A stretch of 64,000 nt of DNA from NCBI GenBank assembly GCA_021234155.1, contig JAJEKV010000030.1, forward strand, positions 10,116,526 through 10,180,525, read 5' to 3'. Below the pieces are notes generated by a model. It did not search any database, was not told the origin of the DNA, and saw only the letters and a list, made by a program, of their open reading frames with translations. Within the stretch, counting starts at the first letter, position 1, and every line of letters begins with the position of its first letter. The translations under genes and the position numbers were made by a program. This DNA comes from Isoetes taiwanensis. Its lineage: Eukaryota; Streptophyta; Lycopodiopsida; Isoetales; Isoetaceae. Positions 33,429 to 44,880 of the stretch are shown here, one piece after another.

Positions 33429-34823
33429 TGACACGTCACCAGGGTATAATTAGACCATTATGGGTCGATAGAGGATAACTTGGGCTAACTTAAAAGGGTT
33501 TTTATTAGCTATGCTAAGGTATTAGTGAGTAAATAACCTAATTAGGCTAATTAGGTTATTAATTAGTAAAAGTCAGCCAACTAGGCAATGCCACCTGGCC
33601 CAAATCGATTGGCTACCCCAAATCGATTTGGGGAGAGTTGGAGGAAGGAGGAACTACCAGCTGTTGTAACCAGACTTGAAGAATGGAAACCTTCCGTGAC
33701 AATGGCTCTAGCCAAGAGACTGGTTAGTCCCTAGATAGTCTGTATTTCAGGTAACCCTTCTCTGATTAGATGGAATGGTTAATTTCTCTTTTATGTGTTA
33801 CTAAGATGATGAGGATACTTTGATTATGATTGTGTTCTCTCTTTCTGTTCTCCTGTGTGCCTGCGGTTAAGGGAGGGTAGAGACCTAAGGCTTCCTAGAA
33901 GTAGAGATGTCTTTAGCTAGAGCCCTTAACACCTAGTAAATGCGGCCTGTGCACAAGAGCCCACCTGGTTATGGATGCTATGTTGTGATTCAGCACTAGA
34001 CAACGGATATGATGGTGAAACGGGGTTGGGGTCTTGCCTAGCTTGGCTACAATACTCCTATAGTGTGCTAGACTTATAGCCTGGTCACCACCGCTATGGG
34101 TCCGGTGACTCCCTATGTCGCAGCGACGGTCTATATGGACGATCGAATCGAATCCGCGCCGTGAGTCGGCCTTTAGATTTAGGGGGGTAAGTCGTGTACG
34201 GATGGGGGGTCACTGATATGGCATGTGTTCTCTAGCACACCCAGGGATTCGTCATGCCCAAGGAGGGGACGCCTCCCTGACCTACCTCTTCGGGAGATGT
34301 AACCCCGAGTAGTCTCATAGAGTGACTCCATGAGATTGCGTCTCCGGAAGGCTACAATCACGCCATAGCATGTTTCAACCTATCTGCAGGGTGTGCACAG
34401 GAGGGATTATCCTAGCCATTGTTCTATGTCAGCCAATGCCATGTTATACCTCCGTCTGTCGTTATCTTGAGGTCCTGACCATCAGTCGAACCCATGGAGT
34501 CTGAGCCCAGGGTAGAGCCCTTGTTTATTGTATATTGCTTATATTATCTTGTACTTGTATTACCATGTAGATGATGATGATGGATGGACCACCCTTCGTG
34601 GTGGTACATGATTGTTGTGTGCTAACATATATGTACGCTTCGCTCTATAGGACTCCCATAGAGGACGTAAGACGAATGACACCCCTGTGTTCCTTGCCCA
34701 GACACTTGGCCATCCCAAGTGGTCCGATTAGACGGAGGGCCCTTCCATGGTGATGTAGTTGCCACGTGAGGGGAATTCCTCTATTTATACGATGGGAGCA
34801 TCGTATGAATTCTGGGAGTGTCA
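33429..34823 (+). repeat. 5' LTR, 1395 bp, TGACAC...GTGTCA
   Basis: The sequence opens with TGACAC and closes with GTGTCA, a perfect six-base terminal inverted repeat containing the usual TG..CA. Three bases after its end lies a primer binding site. There is an AT-rich TATTGTATATT stretch at about 34527 that may hold promoter or polyadenylation signals. No second copy is present to confirm the left boundary, which was chosen for the matching ends. Confidence 0.6.
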
Positions 34824-34826
34824 CGG

Positions 34827-34840
34827 TGGTATCAGAGTGA
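34827..34840 (+). other. Primer binding site (initiator tRNA-Met type)
   Basis: TGGTATCAGAGTGA matches the common plant retrotransposon primer site TGGTATCAGAGC, complementary to the 3' end of initiator tRNA-Met, for the first eleven bases. Its position three bases after GTGTCA supports the LTR call. Confidence 0.8.
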
Positions 34841-35477
34841 TTTTGGTAGACCAAATCATTGCACTGGCCATAGTCTAACTCGTTAGGGTGGTTTGTTGTA
34901 GGAGACTCCGTCTTAGGCTAAACTACAACAGTTCCATAATTAGAATGTGTGCTGACCTAGTTATGAGAGGATTAAACTAGTTGGGTATGAAGGTGTAAGC
35001 TAGTATGGTAAGTATATCAAGTTGTGGAGAAAAAGGTCTCTTGTTTTCAAGGGCCATAACTTTTTCTTGGTGACTCGGATGGAGGCGATTTTTGCACCAA
35101 CGTGTCGGGCACAGTCCAATTACCTTAGGAAGACCAAAGATCCCAAGATCAAAATGGCATCAAACGTGCCCGGGAGCACAGAGTGCATGTCGAGCAAAAC
35201 GACGTCGTAGAATCGACAAAGAAACTCGTATTTCACCCGACACGCACTCGTATAAAAACACGTATTTTCATCGTATAAATTTAAAAAAAAATTGAAAAAT
35301 TTTGAACTTAAAAAAAAAAATGGACGGTTATTAATTTTATCCCATCTCGCCATCTAGTGCTCTTCGCCTCGCCCGTCCACCATAGCCGCCGAAGAAGAGC
35401 TCGCCTCACCATAACCTTGTGCTTGGACACTGCCACCGCTGCCATACCAGCACCTCCCTTCGAACCCTTTCCTACCG
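34841..35477 (+). other. Untranslated leader of the LTR element
   Basis: Lies between the primer site and the first Met of the following frame (MNMARTRGF). It contains A-rich runs near 35281-35320 and no recognised coding content. Confidence 0.4.
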
Positions 35478-36251
35478 CAATGAACATGGCTCGCACCCGT
35501 GGCTTTGTATATTACAGTTACCTCAGCGTCCACCAGATCTTTGCCGAGCTTGGCGAGCAGCTTGCCGACGACTCGGAAAAGGTCGACCTCCTCCTAGAAG
35601 AGTTGGTACAACGCTTTGTCGCCGGACATACGGTCCCTTACCCTATTTTCCATCTGTCTGAGCGCTTTTTGCTGAAACTTAATGCCCTAAGACAACCCTA
35701 CACACTAGTAGAACAGCCCGACCAAGTTCTGATGCTGGTCAAGTTTTGTCCTCCCTCGTGTGTGGAGGTTGCTGAAGACGAGGCCATCCGGGAAGAGGCC
35801 GAAAGGATCATAGGGCTCGCTCAAGATGACGACGCCGGAGAATCGCAAGGTGAGATCCGAGGGCCGTGAGGTAGAAAATATACCGAATTTGAGAGACGAC
35901 CACGCCATCAGATTCGGAGGACTCTTTGACCTTCCCCTACACACTATAATGAGGCAACCCAAAGTTTTTGCTTGGGGTGAAGTCCCATCATACCTCACGG
36001 TGGACCACCTGATTTCCATTTAGTTGGATATGCAGGCTAGGCCAGAGAGGTATCACGCTGAATTGCTAAGAAGGGTTACTGCTCGTCGCCTCGCAGAGGT
36101 GGAAGAGCACATGGCAGCTGCACACGCCATGCAGCAGGAGGTAGAACGGGTCGAGCAGCAACGGCAGGCCGAGGAGCTTGCCAAGCAGAATCAGGATCAA
36201 CAGCAGCCCCAACAAAACCAAGAGTACGCAGCGGGCTCCCGGCCAGACTGA
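35478..36251 (+). pseudogene. Unknown ORF in gag position, broken
   Basis: I do not recognise this protein. The first frame starts at MNMARTRGFVYYSYLSVHQI and runs to 35869 through an acidic, helical region (LGEQLADDSEKVDLLLEELV). A frame shifted by one base, overlapping it from 35826, continues with GLFDLPLHTIMRQPKVFAWG. After a TAG at 36021 it ends in a long charged helix rich in E, R, Q and A ([20 protein letters not shown], then [10 protein letters not shown]), a probable coiled coil with a Gln-rich tail. There is no CCHC knuckle and no typical gag core. Its position after the primer site and before the H3-like segment suggests it was the N-terminal part of one polyprotein. Confidence 0.5.
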
Positions 36252-36258
36252 AACTCCT

Positions 36259-36743
36259 GTTGTGAAACGGAGGCGGAAGTCTACGGCCCGTAAATCGGGG
36301 AGCACTTATAAGGAAAAACTTAAGACAATTGGGAGCATTGGCAAAGCTACAAGCTCTGCCCGTCGGCAGGACCACGTAGACGCTGCCCGACCTCGCCGAG
36401 TCTCGGGAGGCAAGACCCTGCCCAAGAAACCCACACAGCCAAAGAAGCCGCACATGTATAGGTCCAACACCATGGCGTTGAGGGAAATTCGGAAGTATCA
36501 GATGACAACAAAGATTCTGCTATGGAAGCTTCCCTTCCAGCGCCTGGTCCGAGAGATAGCACAAGAGTATCAGACCGATCTTCGGTTCCAAACCTTGCTA
36601 TGCTCGCCCTCCATGAGGCCGCCGAGGATTACCTGGTAGCACCTTTTGGGGATGCTGACCTCTGTGCTATTCACGCCAAGAGGGTTATCATCATGAGGAA
36701 GGACTTGGCTCTCGCCAGGGGAATTCGGGGAGACCATAACTAG
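36259..36743 (+). pseudogene. Divergent intronless histone H3 (CENH3-like features)
   Basis: Histone H3 forms the nucleosome core with H4. A basic tail starts with [12 protein letters not shown] and has [13 protein letters not shown]. The fold then follows with canonical spacing: [20 protein letters not shown] (alpha-N), [18 protein letters not shown] (alpha-1), TDLRFQ (loop 1), [12 protein letters not shown] (alpha-2), [12 protein letters not shown] (loop 2) and [12 protein letters not shown] (alpha-3), ending in TAG. AEDYLV and MRKD resemble plant CENH3 (canonical H3 has AEAYLV and MPKD), but loop 1 is the length of ordinary H3 and lacks the usual CENH3 insertion. One deleted base at about 36595 splits the fold between two frames. 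There are no introns, unlike plant CENH3 genes. No start codon precedes the tail, which runs on from the upstream ORF, so a fusion is likely. Confidence 0.85.
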
Positions 36744-36859
36744 CTTGCTTGTCAAGCATTTTGTTGTACAAATTTTGTATAGAAAAAAGAAAATTTTGGA
36801 TTGCCTAATTTTTTTTGTAAGTATAAAGTATTTATTTAATTATTAATAATAACTGACAC

Positions 36860-36867
36860 TGACGTCA
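36860..36867. promoter_or_regulatory. TGACGTCA palindrome upstream of the second ORF
   Basis: A perfect eight-base TGACGTCA, a bZIP (C-box/CRE-type) site, lies about 100 bp before the ATG of the next ORF, inside an AT-rich spacer. It could belong to an internal promoter; this is inference from sequence only. Confidence 0.3.
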
Positions 36868-36964
36868 GCATAAAATTTAAAATAAAGTTACAGATATTGT
36901 TTAGGGTTTCATTTCTTCTTTACTTCCCTTGCTTCTCGCTCCTCTCCCACTACTCGCCTGTGCA

Positions 36965-37873
36965 ATGGAGACCCCTAGCCTCCTCCAATGGTACCAAGAT
37001 GGAGAACATTGGGATCCTCAGGTCCCATTCGATCAGCCTTTTCTGCTCCAAAAGATGGAGCTCATTACTAATATGCAGGCCCACCCTAATTATGTTGCTT
37101 TCCTTGAGTTCTAAACTTAGGAAATGGTACCCCTCTGTATCACCATAGGGGATCCACCCCACCTTTATTTAAAGAGGTCCATTATGAGAGAGATGTTGGG
37201 AGGCGATTCCCATGCCTCTAACATTCTCACAGGAAAGCTCAGATAGGGCAAGAACCCACCCATCCTGATGCGTGAGGGCCAGCAATACTTTGAAGTAAAC
37301 TTTGCTCTGGCTATACTCATGGATCAGTACGTGGAAGATGAGACCTTGCCAGCAGAGAAGGGCAAAGCGCAGGATGACGAGTATGTCCGAGAGGATGACT
37401 TCGTCCGGTGGAAACAGTTAGCGGAGCAGATGCCCCTACATCGAGATCAAGGGGCATGGCTTACTGACTTGGATGCCCTCCGGGTTATCCACCATCAAGG
37501 GCAAGAATACCTCCTATTGGAGGATATTATGTGGACTTACTATGTTGTTGCTGACCTTAAGTCCAAAAGGAAGGCACAAATATTGTACGAGCTCACCGAG
37601 TATTGCATGGATGATTTCATCAATTTTACATCGGCCGAGCTCCCTATTGAGGTGCAACATTTGCTTCAATTTCATCAGAAGACCATTGAGCCAGTTGACA
37701 CCCTCTTGAGGCTACGAGACCTTATGTTCCAAGAGGCCCCGCCCCAGCCACCTGAGGAAGCTTTTGATGCTATGGGACCCCACGTCCCAAACATTTATAT
37801 GGTAGATATTCCCTCGGAGTCTGATGAAGAATTGATAAATCCAATGTTGATTTATGTGGAAGCTGATTTATGA
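36965..37873 (+). pseudogene. Second unknown ORF of the H3-carrying element
   Basis: I do not recognise this protein. One frame runs from METPSLLQWYQDGEHWDPQV to LINPMLIYVEADL, about 300 codons, broken by three stops (37112, 37118, 37244). Its last 201 codons are fully open. It is acidic (QYVEDETLPAEKGKAQDDEY, PSESDEELINP) with aromatic-rich helices (LLLEDIMWTYYVVADLKSKR) and has no zinc finger, membrane segment or enzymatic motif that I can identify. It lies on the same strand, 220 bp after the H3-like stop. The three stops are clustered in one 135-bp stretch, so the rest may have been under selection until recently. Confidence 0.5.
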
Positions 37874-38479
37874 GGTCCATGCATTGTTACGATGTCGAGC
37901 ATACGACAATATTAGATTGAGATTTAGGATTAATACTCAGGACTTTGATTCTTTATGGGAACTGATTTCTTAAATCTTGGACACTTTCTTCGAGAAATTG
38001 ATTTGCATAGAACCCTGTTATTGAAGTTGAAATCATGATTGTAACTGTCGCTCAATGACCTTCAAGGTCCAAAATGGGCGTGATAATGCAAATTTATTTA
38101 TTATTTATTTAAATGCTCGAGTTAAAAAGGCTTTCTGGACCTGTTCTAAGTCCTCCCAAGTGGCAAGCAATATCATTGTCCCCTATACTTCTACTCCATA
38201 TTTCGTACATAAGGACTAGTTCTACTAAAACCCTGAACAAGTGTGACTGATAGGACCATCCATAAAGCTCTACTTTGTGGCAATTCTTATGCATTGTATA
38301 AAAGGCCTTCCAACCTGTTCTTACATGTTTCTAGATAAAAGTATCCCAATCCTTTATATTAGACTTGTTGCATGTTTCTGAAAGTGATGCAACCCACAAC
38401 TGTATACATAATAGAATAGCCTATAGATACAAGCAAGTGTTACATATGCACAAATTGGTATGAAAGTCTACAAATAGAT

Positions 38480-39285
38480 GCTATTCTGCTGCCTTTGCCC
38501 AGGACATCAACTGCTGCTCTAGCATGCCAGCAAGTAGTTTTGCAAAAACTGAGATGACCCTAATTGTTCGGTAATTGGCTGGGCAGTGCGGGTCAAACCC
38601 TCTCGTAGTGCCTTGTTGAATATGGTAGTCAATACCTGTACTATGGATGTTCCTGCCGACTTGAGCAACTCTGCCTGTATACGAGGTCTGGCGCTTTTCC
38701 ATTGGCTAGATGCAATAGGCCCTGGTCTACATCTACCTCTGTGAATTCCAGCGCTGGACTATGTTGTGGGGGTACCGTCACCTATGCTCCATGAGGATTA
38801 TAAAGCTGTTGCACATATTGTCTCCATGTTTGGAGGTTATACTGGATTTCTAAGCAACCTTCGCCAGAAGGTCCTGGGATGACGGTCCAGGTGGAAGAAC
38901 ATTTCCTACTGATGGACTGTGATGTATCTGGCCTTCTTAGCCTTAAGGAGAAGGTGGTTGTATGATTGCATATGGGAATAGAGCAGGATCTGTGACTTGG
39001 CAGAGCAAGCGTTTATGTTCCTTGCACTCCGCATCAAACCAATGGTTACACAGGAAGATCGTGGCCCCCATGGTCCATCAGGGGCAGCTTCTCCAAGTGT
39101 AGGGGATTGCAAAATGTTTGCCAAGTCATCTGTGAGCATCCGAGCGTAAACCTCTGCATGTTCATAGTCTAGTTGGAGCTAAGGCATGCAAGGGATGCTG
39201 CATAGGAGGTTGGGACAACCTGCCAAGCTAGTTACAAGTAGAGTGATAGGTGGTCCGAGTCCACCTCAATAGTGAACTCTACCCT
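38480..39285 (-). pseudogene. LINE (family A) fragment X: endonuclease end to RT motif 0
   Basis: Read down the minus strand: EFTIEVDSDHLSL (endonuclease SDH block), then the charged linker SAKSQILLYSHMQSYNHLLL followed by KAKKARYI, then NYRTIRVISVFAKLLAGMLE, which is the first conserved block of LINE RT. The fragment stops at about 38480, before the catalytic motifs. Frames shift several times. Confidence 0.6.
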
Positions 39286-40080
39286 TACGTATTTGTATAT
39301 AAGCAAACTTCTACATTTTGGCCTTGATAAGTGAGGCAAGGCGACCTTGAAGATGATATCATGAGTACCTTGGTCTTGGCCAAATTGACGTGCATACTAG
39401 TGTGTGCTTGCGTAAGGCACTCAAGATTTCCGAGATGCTCCTCAGATACTTGTTGGATTGTGAGTTAAGAGATCCACATCATCCGTGGTATATCGCTTGT
39501 CGATAATATGGTGAGTGATCCGGACCCTCCACCTCCATGCTGAGTGAGCCAGTCCTCAAACTGATCAATGTATATATTAAACGGTATGGGAGAGAGTGGA
39601 CACCTTTGGCAGACTCCAACACTGATGTTGATAAGATGACCAGATGGACTCTAACCATCTCGATGTTACCACTGGATTGCATAGTTTTCCGCACTACTCT
39701 CCTCCAAAATGTCTTGGGGCGAGGGTCCAAGAGGTAGAATATTTTTCGCTGATGCTCTATAACATATTGTATCTCCTTGCCATTGAGGAAAGCTTTGTAT
39801 TGTTTGATTGCCTGCAACCTGAGCGTGAGATCAATTACCTTTATGAACTGGCATTTAAGCTCTTTGCAATGAGCAGCAAACCACTTGTTTCGTAGAAATA
39901 TTGATGAGCATGAGAACCCCCTGCATCTTCTCCCAAAACAATGTTCTCACTCACTTGTATAAGGTCTACAACCAAATTTTGTCAGCCTATTGTTCTAATG
40001 TGGGAAGCCGTTGAATTTTCAATGGCTCTTCTATTAGCAGCCTGGACATACTCCTCTACTCGATCATAACCCAACTGATA
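39286..40080 (-). pseudogene. LINE (family A) fragment Y: RT motif B onward
   Basis: Upstream on the minus strand of fragment X, this piece contains a CPLSP-like block, a LI-TLI version of the FGLYIDQ block, MEVEGPD (matching HGGGGP of the 20-kb copy) and AKTKVLMI, which follows the YADD site in relatives. In an intact LINE these motifs come after, not before, those in fragment X. The two fragments are therefore separate copies or a rearranged one. Confidence 0.55.
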
Positions 40081-40621
40081 CGGCATCTAAAAAGTAGCTT
40101 GACAGTGGATTTGTATGGGTTGCTAGTATATTTCAAAGAAGAAGAAGTAGCAGTTTTAACGTCATGCCATTTGGCGCATCCAATAATGCACACACCACTC
40201 TAACATTGCTTAAAATTGCAACATCCCCCATGACATATGACACACACTACTCTAACATTGCATAGTTGTGTAAGTTGAATCTTGCCCCCAACCACCTTGC
40301 ATTTAATGCGACTCTGGGTAGCCTCGAACTCGAGACATATTTTTTCCAGGACTCACGAGTTATCACTAGAACAAGCGTACATCCAGACATGCACATGTGT
40401 GACAAGATGTAGTTCTTGCTCTGTCGCTAGCACATAATCCACCACTCTCATTCTCCTCCAACAAGTGTAGAAGGAGGAGAATGACCATTGCGAGAGACCA
40501 TTGCAACATCTGAAGTAATGCCCTTTTAAATTGGGTGGTGAAAACCTATGGGATTCATCTTTGGTCAGCATACAACCCATGGGAGTTTAGTAGAAGGGGT
40601 CATTTATTACCATTTGTGTAG
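40081..40621. other. No recognised gene
   Basis: Short frames only, with no motif identified. Two similar cacactactctaacattgc blocks occur near 40192 and 40242. Confidence 0.4.
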
Positions 40622-40820
40622 ATAGGGGTTAGGGGTGTTTTTAAGCATTGATCTAGTGCAAACAATATACAAGGAGGGGTCAGATTGCCTTTTGAAAATG
40701 GGTATACAAGGGGGATTTTTTGCCACCCGGTTAGGGGGTGTTTTTTAATCACTGAATGCAAATACAAGGAAGGTTCAGACTGGCTTTTGAAAATGCGCGA
40801 TACAAGGGAGGATGCCATAC
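40622..40820 (+). repeat. Two tandem units of about 98 bp
   Basis: Both units carry gttagggg, gtgttttt, atacaaggagg or atacaaggaag, ggtcaga, cttttgaaaatg and tacaaggg in the same order, with many substitutions. Their style resembles the G-rich arrays of the 13.7-15.9 kb element but I see no direct identity. Confidence 0.65.
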
Positions 40821-43800
40821 CCCTTATGTATAAGTGCATCCCCCTCAAGGGCCAAAGATTCAATCCCGCTGAAGTTGTATATGATATTATGTTTGCTACC
40901 TGGTAATGACGCATGTGCCAACCGTAAAGGTAGTAACCGTACTTCCCGCACGTGACGCGGTAGACAAGACGATGCAACGCATGCGAAGGTAACGACGATG
41001 GCAAGTTTAACGCATAAACGAAGTCAAAAGTTGTTGTTTAAAGTACGCCGATGGCACGCACGATAACATAAAAACAACACGGCACGCACGTTAACCAAAA
41101 AATTTTTTTGAAAAGTACTTGTACCGTTTAAAGCACGCATCGCATTTTGTACTACATTTATAGCACGCACAGCACGCTGCATAAACAACAAACCAAATTT
41201 TTTTCCTTATTTGATGCACAAAATGAATAAGTACGCATTTGACGCATGGGTAGACGCTAATATAGAAAACGTAACATACACGTACGTAACCTACACTGGT
41301 GCCAACTTTGTAAGTGCCATTGCATTTTCCTTGATCTAAAATCAAAGAAATGACCTTCCTTGAGCAAAGGATACAAGAGTTTTCTACTGGCATTGAAAGC
41401 TTATCAGCTTAGAATTTTAGCAAGAACCTCTACTTTTATTTATTTCATTTTCTTGCTTTGAGGTAGAGCTTTATAAATGGCCCTATCAAGCACACTTGTT
41501 CTACATCTTGATTGAGTCAGCTCTTCTATATCGCATAGGGTATGAGGCTCTACAATAACAGCCACCGCATGGGATAGCCCGAAACATGTTCAGAGACCCT
41601 TCTTGATGCATCCATTTGGAGTCAAAATTATAGCTTGAGAAAATTGACATTCATGCCACTTCAATGTATGATACCACACACTCTATCGCTAAATATCAAG
41701 AGACACGACTGCCAAGCCTAGCATATAGTTGCCATGATTTAACGACAATTAAAGGCCTTTTGGATATAGGAACACATAATATGGCTGTCCCAACGGACTT
41801 ACAAGACCATCTATATGTATAGGTGAATAACATTGTAGAGCTCAATAGTTTGAGGTAGTACCTGAATGTTTATTTCTTAATTAATATTTGAAATGTTAAT
41901 AGCTCGAAAGGTGTTAAAATAACTCATTAGAAATAGCATATTAATCTATATTTTAGTACATTTGTTTATACAAAGGCATCAGGCCATTGCATCTATTAAC
42001 GTAGGCACATCGATTCAGAATTGAGATAGATAGGTGGATTAATACGCCAAGGGAATGTAGAATCTATACGTGTTGTCAAATAAGCGCCTTAGAAGGTAAA
42101 TGTCATTGCCCTCAGAGATTTACGACTATGAGAGGAAAAAAATGCTAGTGTAAACAACGCTATGTAGTCATCACAAAAAAAAAGAGAACCAACAAGGTTT
42201 GAGCCTGAGACCTTACCTCACAAGACTAGTCTTTTGTATAATATGCCAGTGTGACAACCATATTCACATCATATTTGCCACATGATAGAACAAAATTGAA
42301 ACTTACAACCCTTCATTCCAAGGCTAACTTCCTGTCCAATATGTTATTTCATTTTTGCATTTGTACATGTTGGGTGATGTTCCAGAATATCCATAAATAT
42401 GCTGCTGCATTGGTGTAGAAAAGAAGCCCTTTGCTAGTATATAAAACGCCATACAACATGAGGTTCAACATTCTGGTTCAATGCTAATCTTGAGCCTTAT
42501 AGCTCTTGTTTTTATCCTTTGACTCATCTTTTGGGGTTACGTATCTGCATTATGCACATTATATCATATCACCTTCAGTTTCTTCGCATACTCTTTGCAT
42601 CTTTCTAGTATATCTATTTTCTCATTACATAAGAGTTTGAACTAAAATTGCTTATTGAGCTTCTTCCTTTGAATCTAAGTTTTCTTCATTCTTCATGTCT
42701 CTTGATCTTGAAAACTCTTATGAGGAGAGAGGGAGAACATGATGCATGAGTAGAGCAAGCAAGATATTGTATTAAAAAGAGGTTAAATTTGCCTTTCAAG
42801 GCATCTAGATAGATGGAAGTTTTTTCCATCCCTCTGATGCACATGGCATAGCCCCTATGTATAAGTGCATTTTTCGTGGTTCCCTTTGGCCACATTGTCT
42901 CATGCATAAAAAGAAGAGTCTAAAATGCAAGTGAGGAAGGCAAAAATTCCTAACTAATCCTCCACAATCTTGGCATCAATATAGGCATCATTGGAGTTTG
43001 TGTCTGAAATCAACATAACATCAAGCCACAGGAGTTGATATATATTTAGTCCCAGAATAGGACATACCCAAAGAGATATGAGTTTTTTAAATGACAAATG
43101 GTTGAGGACATGCTAGAATGTGGCAAGCTATATATCCACTTCCTTCCACCCTTCTTCCAGGTCCTTTGCTGATAGGAGCGACCCATTCAGGTGGAGGTAA
43201 GGTCTTGGGCTTGGAATCAATAGGGTCCTATTCCATAGCCCATATTGTAGTCCCAATTAACTTAGGGACTTGTAGTATCCCTTTGCAGGGCCTTGTTCCA
43301 ACTGAATGCAACACTGGATCCCATAGAAGAAGGCAGATAAATCATACCTCCCTTGGAAACCATCCATTAGGGTACCGACTTTAACGGGGGTCGGGGATTT
43401 GGTATGGATGTAAAAATGATTTTTTTTTTGAAACCATAGACCATATCCCTAAAACAATTGAATGGGTTATTATAAAAAAAAACATGGATTTAAGATAAAA
43501 AATAATCATGTTACCTCACTCATTATATTGGTTAAAGTAATCTTATTAGGACTTTGAGTTATTTTGGTAGAGGTTCGAGCCCCCGTATTTCATATTCTAA
43601 AATCTTAGGCGAAGTCGTATAAAGGCTCGATATTCCATCAAAATTTTAGGCGAATGCGTATTTCATATTTCAAAATCATAGGTGCCCCCAATCATAAATA
43701 ATCATAAGCGAAACCAGAGGTGCCTAGAGGCTCCAATATACAGTCTGGGCCGTAGGATCGACTGATCCAACAATTGTAGTAGTTCAGGTGCCTTATTTCA

Positions 43801-43892
43801 TTTATAAGAATGATTCTAAATGATTATGCCTGTTATATTATATTAATGATATTTGATATTATTTACATGTGGCTTAAAATACGAACACGCGG
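40821..43892. other. No recognised gene
   Basis: Contains a cluster of ACGCACG-type words at about 40920-41250, an AT-rich middle and a short plus frame at 43118-43384 (GATHSGGGKVLGLESIGSYS) with no domain I can name. No RNA gene or complete repeat was found. Confidence 0.4.
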
Positions 43893-44730
43893 CAAAAGGA
43901 AGGCACAAAAAGTCAGCCTCACGGAAAGGGTGCCATGGGGTTGTCATGAGGATATTCACAAAGGCAAGTACATTGTCTGCTCTATATACCGTATGCTCTT
44001 AGCTCCATGTCCCCTCCAATTGCCAAATGGATGGCAATTACATATCCTAGAACCCACGCAGGCTCACACATGGTGCTGACTTTGGGATAAGTTGCTCCAT
44101 CCTAAAGTTTCTGTACTTTGTGGCAAGTCTTACATAGGTGTTTGCGTATAAACACCTTGCAAAGATCACTATGATCCCGCAGAACTCGTGATTCGCACTA
44201 TGTACGCTTTGCCTTTCAGATGTTGAAACACTTGAGCATTGCATCTTTTCCTGTCCAGAAGTTCAGCCAGCATGGTCCTGGCTTCAAGCATTATTTAACA
44301 ATACACTAGATTGTCAATCTATTCTCCTAGCATCCTACCTAGGTGCATGGGCCCTAGATAAACGGAAGGCATTTCATCTCGAGTCTGGGTGGTTACTGTG
44401 GTCAATCTGGGCGCGTTGTAGACTCCACATTTTTCAGGGCATTTATTCACCTGTTCATAGAGTCATTGTTGTAGCCCAGGCTAAGATACTGATGGCTTAT
44501 GACCATTCCTCCCTCAGGGAAGACATGGGAGACCGTATTTGGATTCAGTATCTCTAAGTTAATTCTTATCATTAGCCAGTCTCCTATGCGGGAGTGAGTA
44601 CATAATGCTTCAGGCTCATGATTTTGGGAGCGTTGTCTTGTAATTGCACAGCTAGATGAAATTTATGCATCTTATAATGTTTACCCGTGATTAATAAACT
44701 TGCTTTTCATCCTTAAAAAAAAAGGAAAGG
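43893..44730 (+). pseudogene. LINE 3' end with zf-RVT and A tail
   Basis: Across frames, LWDKLLHPKVSVLCGKSYIG opens a zf-RVT domain. LCTLCLSDVETLEHCIFSC then gives C-x2-C...H...C, followed by an aromatic C-terminal region (SGWLLWSIWARCRLHIFQ). The element ends with an A tract at 44714-44722 preceded by AATAAA-like TTAATAAAC. AAAAGGAAGGCA before it and AAAAGGAAAGGCA after it may be the target duplication. The copy is 5' truncated and frameshifted. Confidence 0.7.
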
Positions 44731-44880
44731 CAATGACATATGCCAATTGTCTAGATAGACTTCGTTTCAACGATTGCCTATGAAAGATATATACATTATA
44801 TGTGTCTTTGAATGCAAACATGTGGCGTAAAAATAGCCTTTGATTAGTGACATGTGTCAACTATCTAAATGGACTTCCAT
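44728..44880 (+). repeat. Diverged direct repeat, period about 120 bp
   Basis: tgacatatgccaattgtcta followed by gatagacttc, and tgacatgtgtcaactatcta followed by aatggacttc, mark two starts 120 bp apart. The second is followed by a TATA-like CTATAAATAG. Confidence 0.5.

Larger units (their letters stand above)
33429..37900 (+). mobile_element. Non-autonomous LTR element carrying a histone H3-like gene (inferred)
   Basis: An LTR and primer binding site are followed on the same strand by a gag-position ORF, a histone H3-like segment and a second ORF. No protease, RT, RNase H or integrase is present before the minus-strand LINE at about 38.5 kb, and no second LTR was seen. The extent is therefore provisional. 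If the interpretation holds, this element depends on another for movement and has captured host coding sequence, as large non-autonomous LTR elements sometimes do. The alternative is a solo 5' LTR next to an unrelated cluster of decayed genes. Confidence 0.5.
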
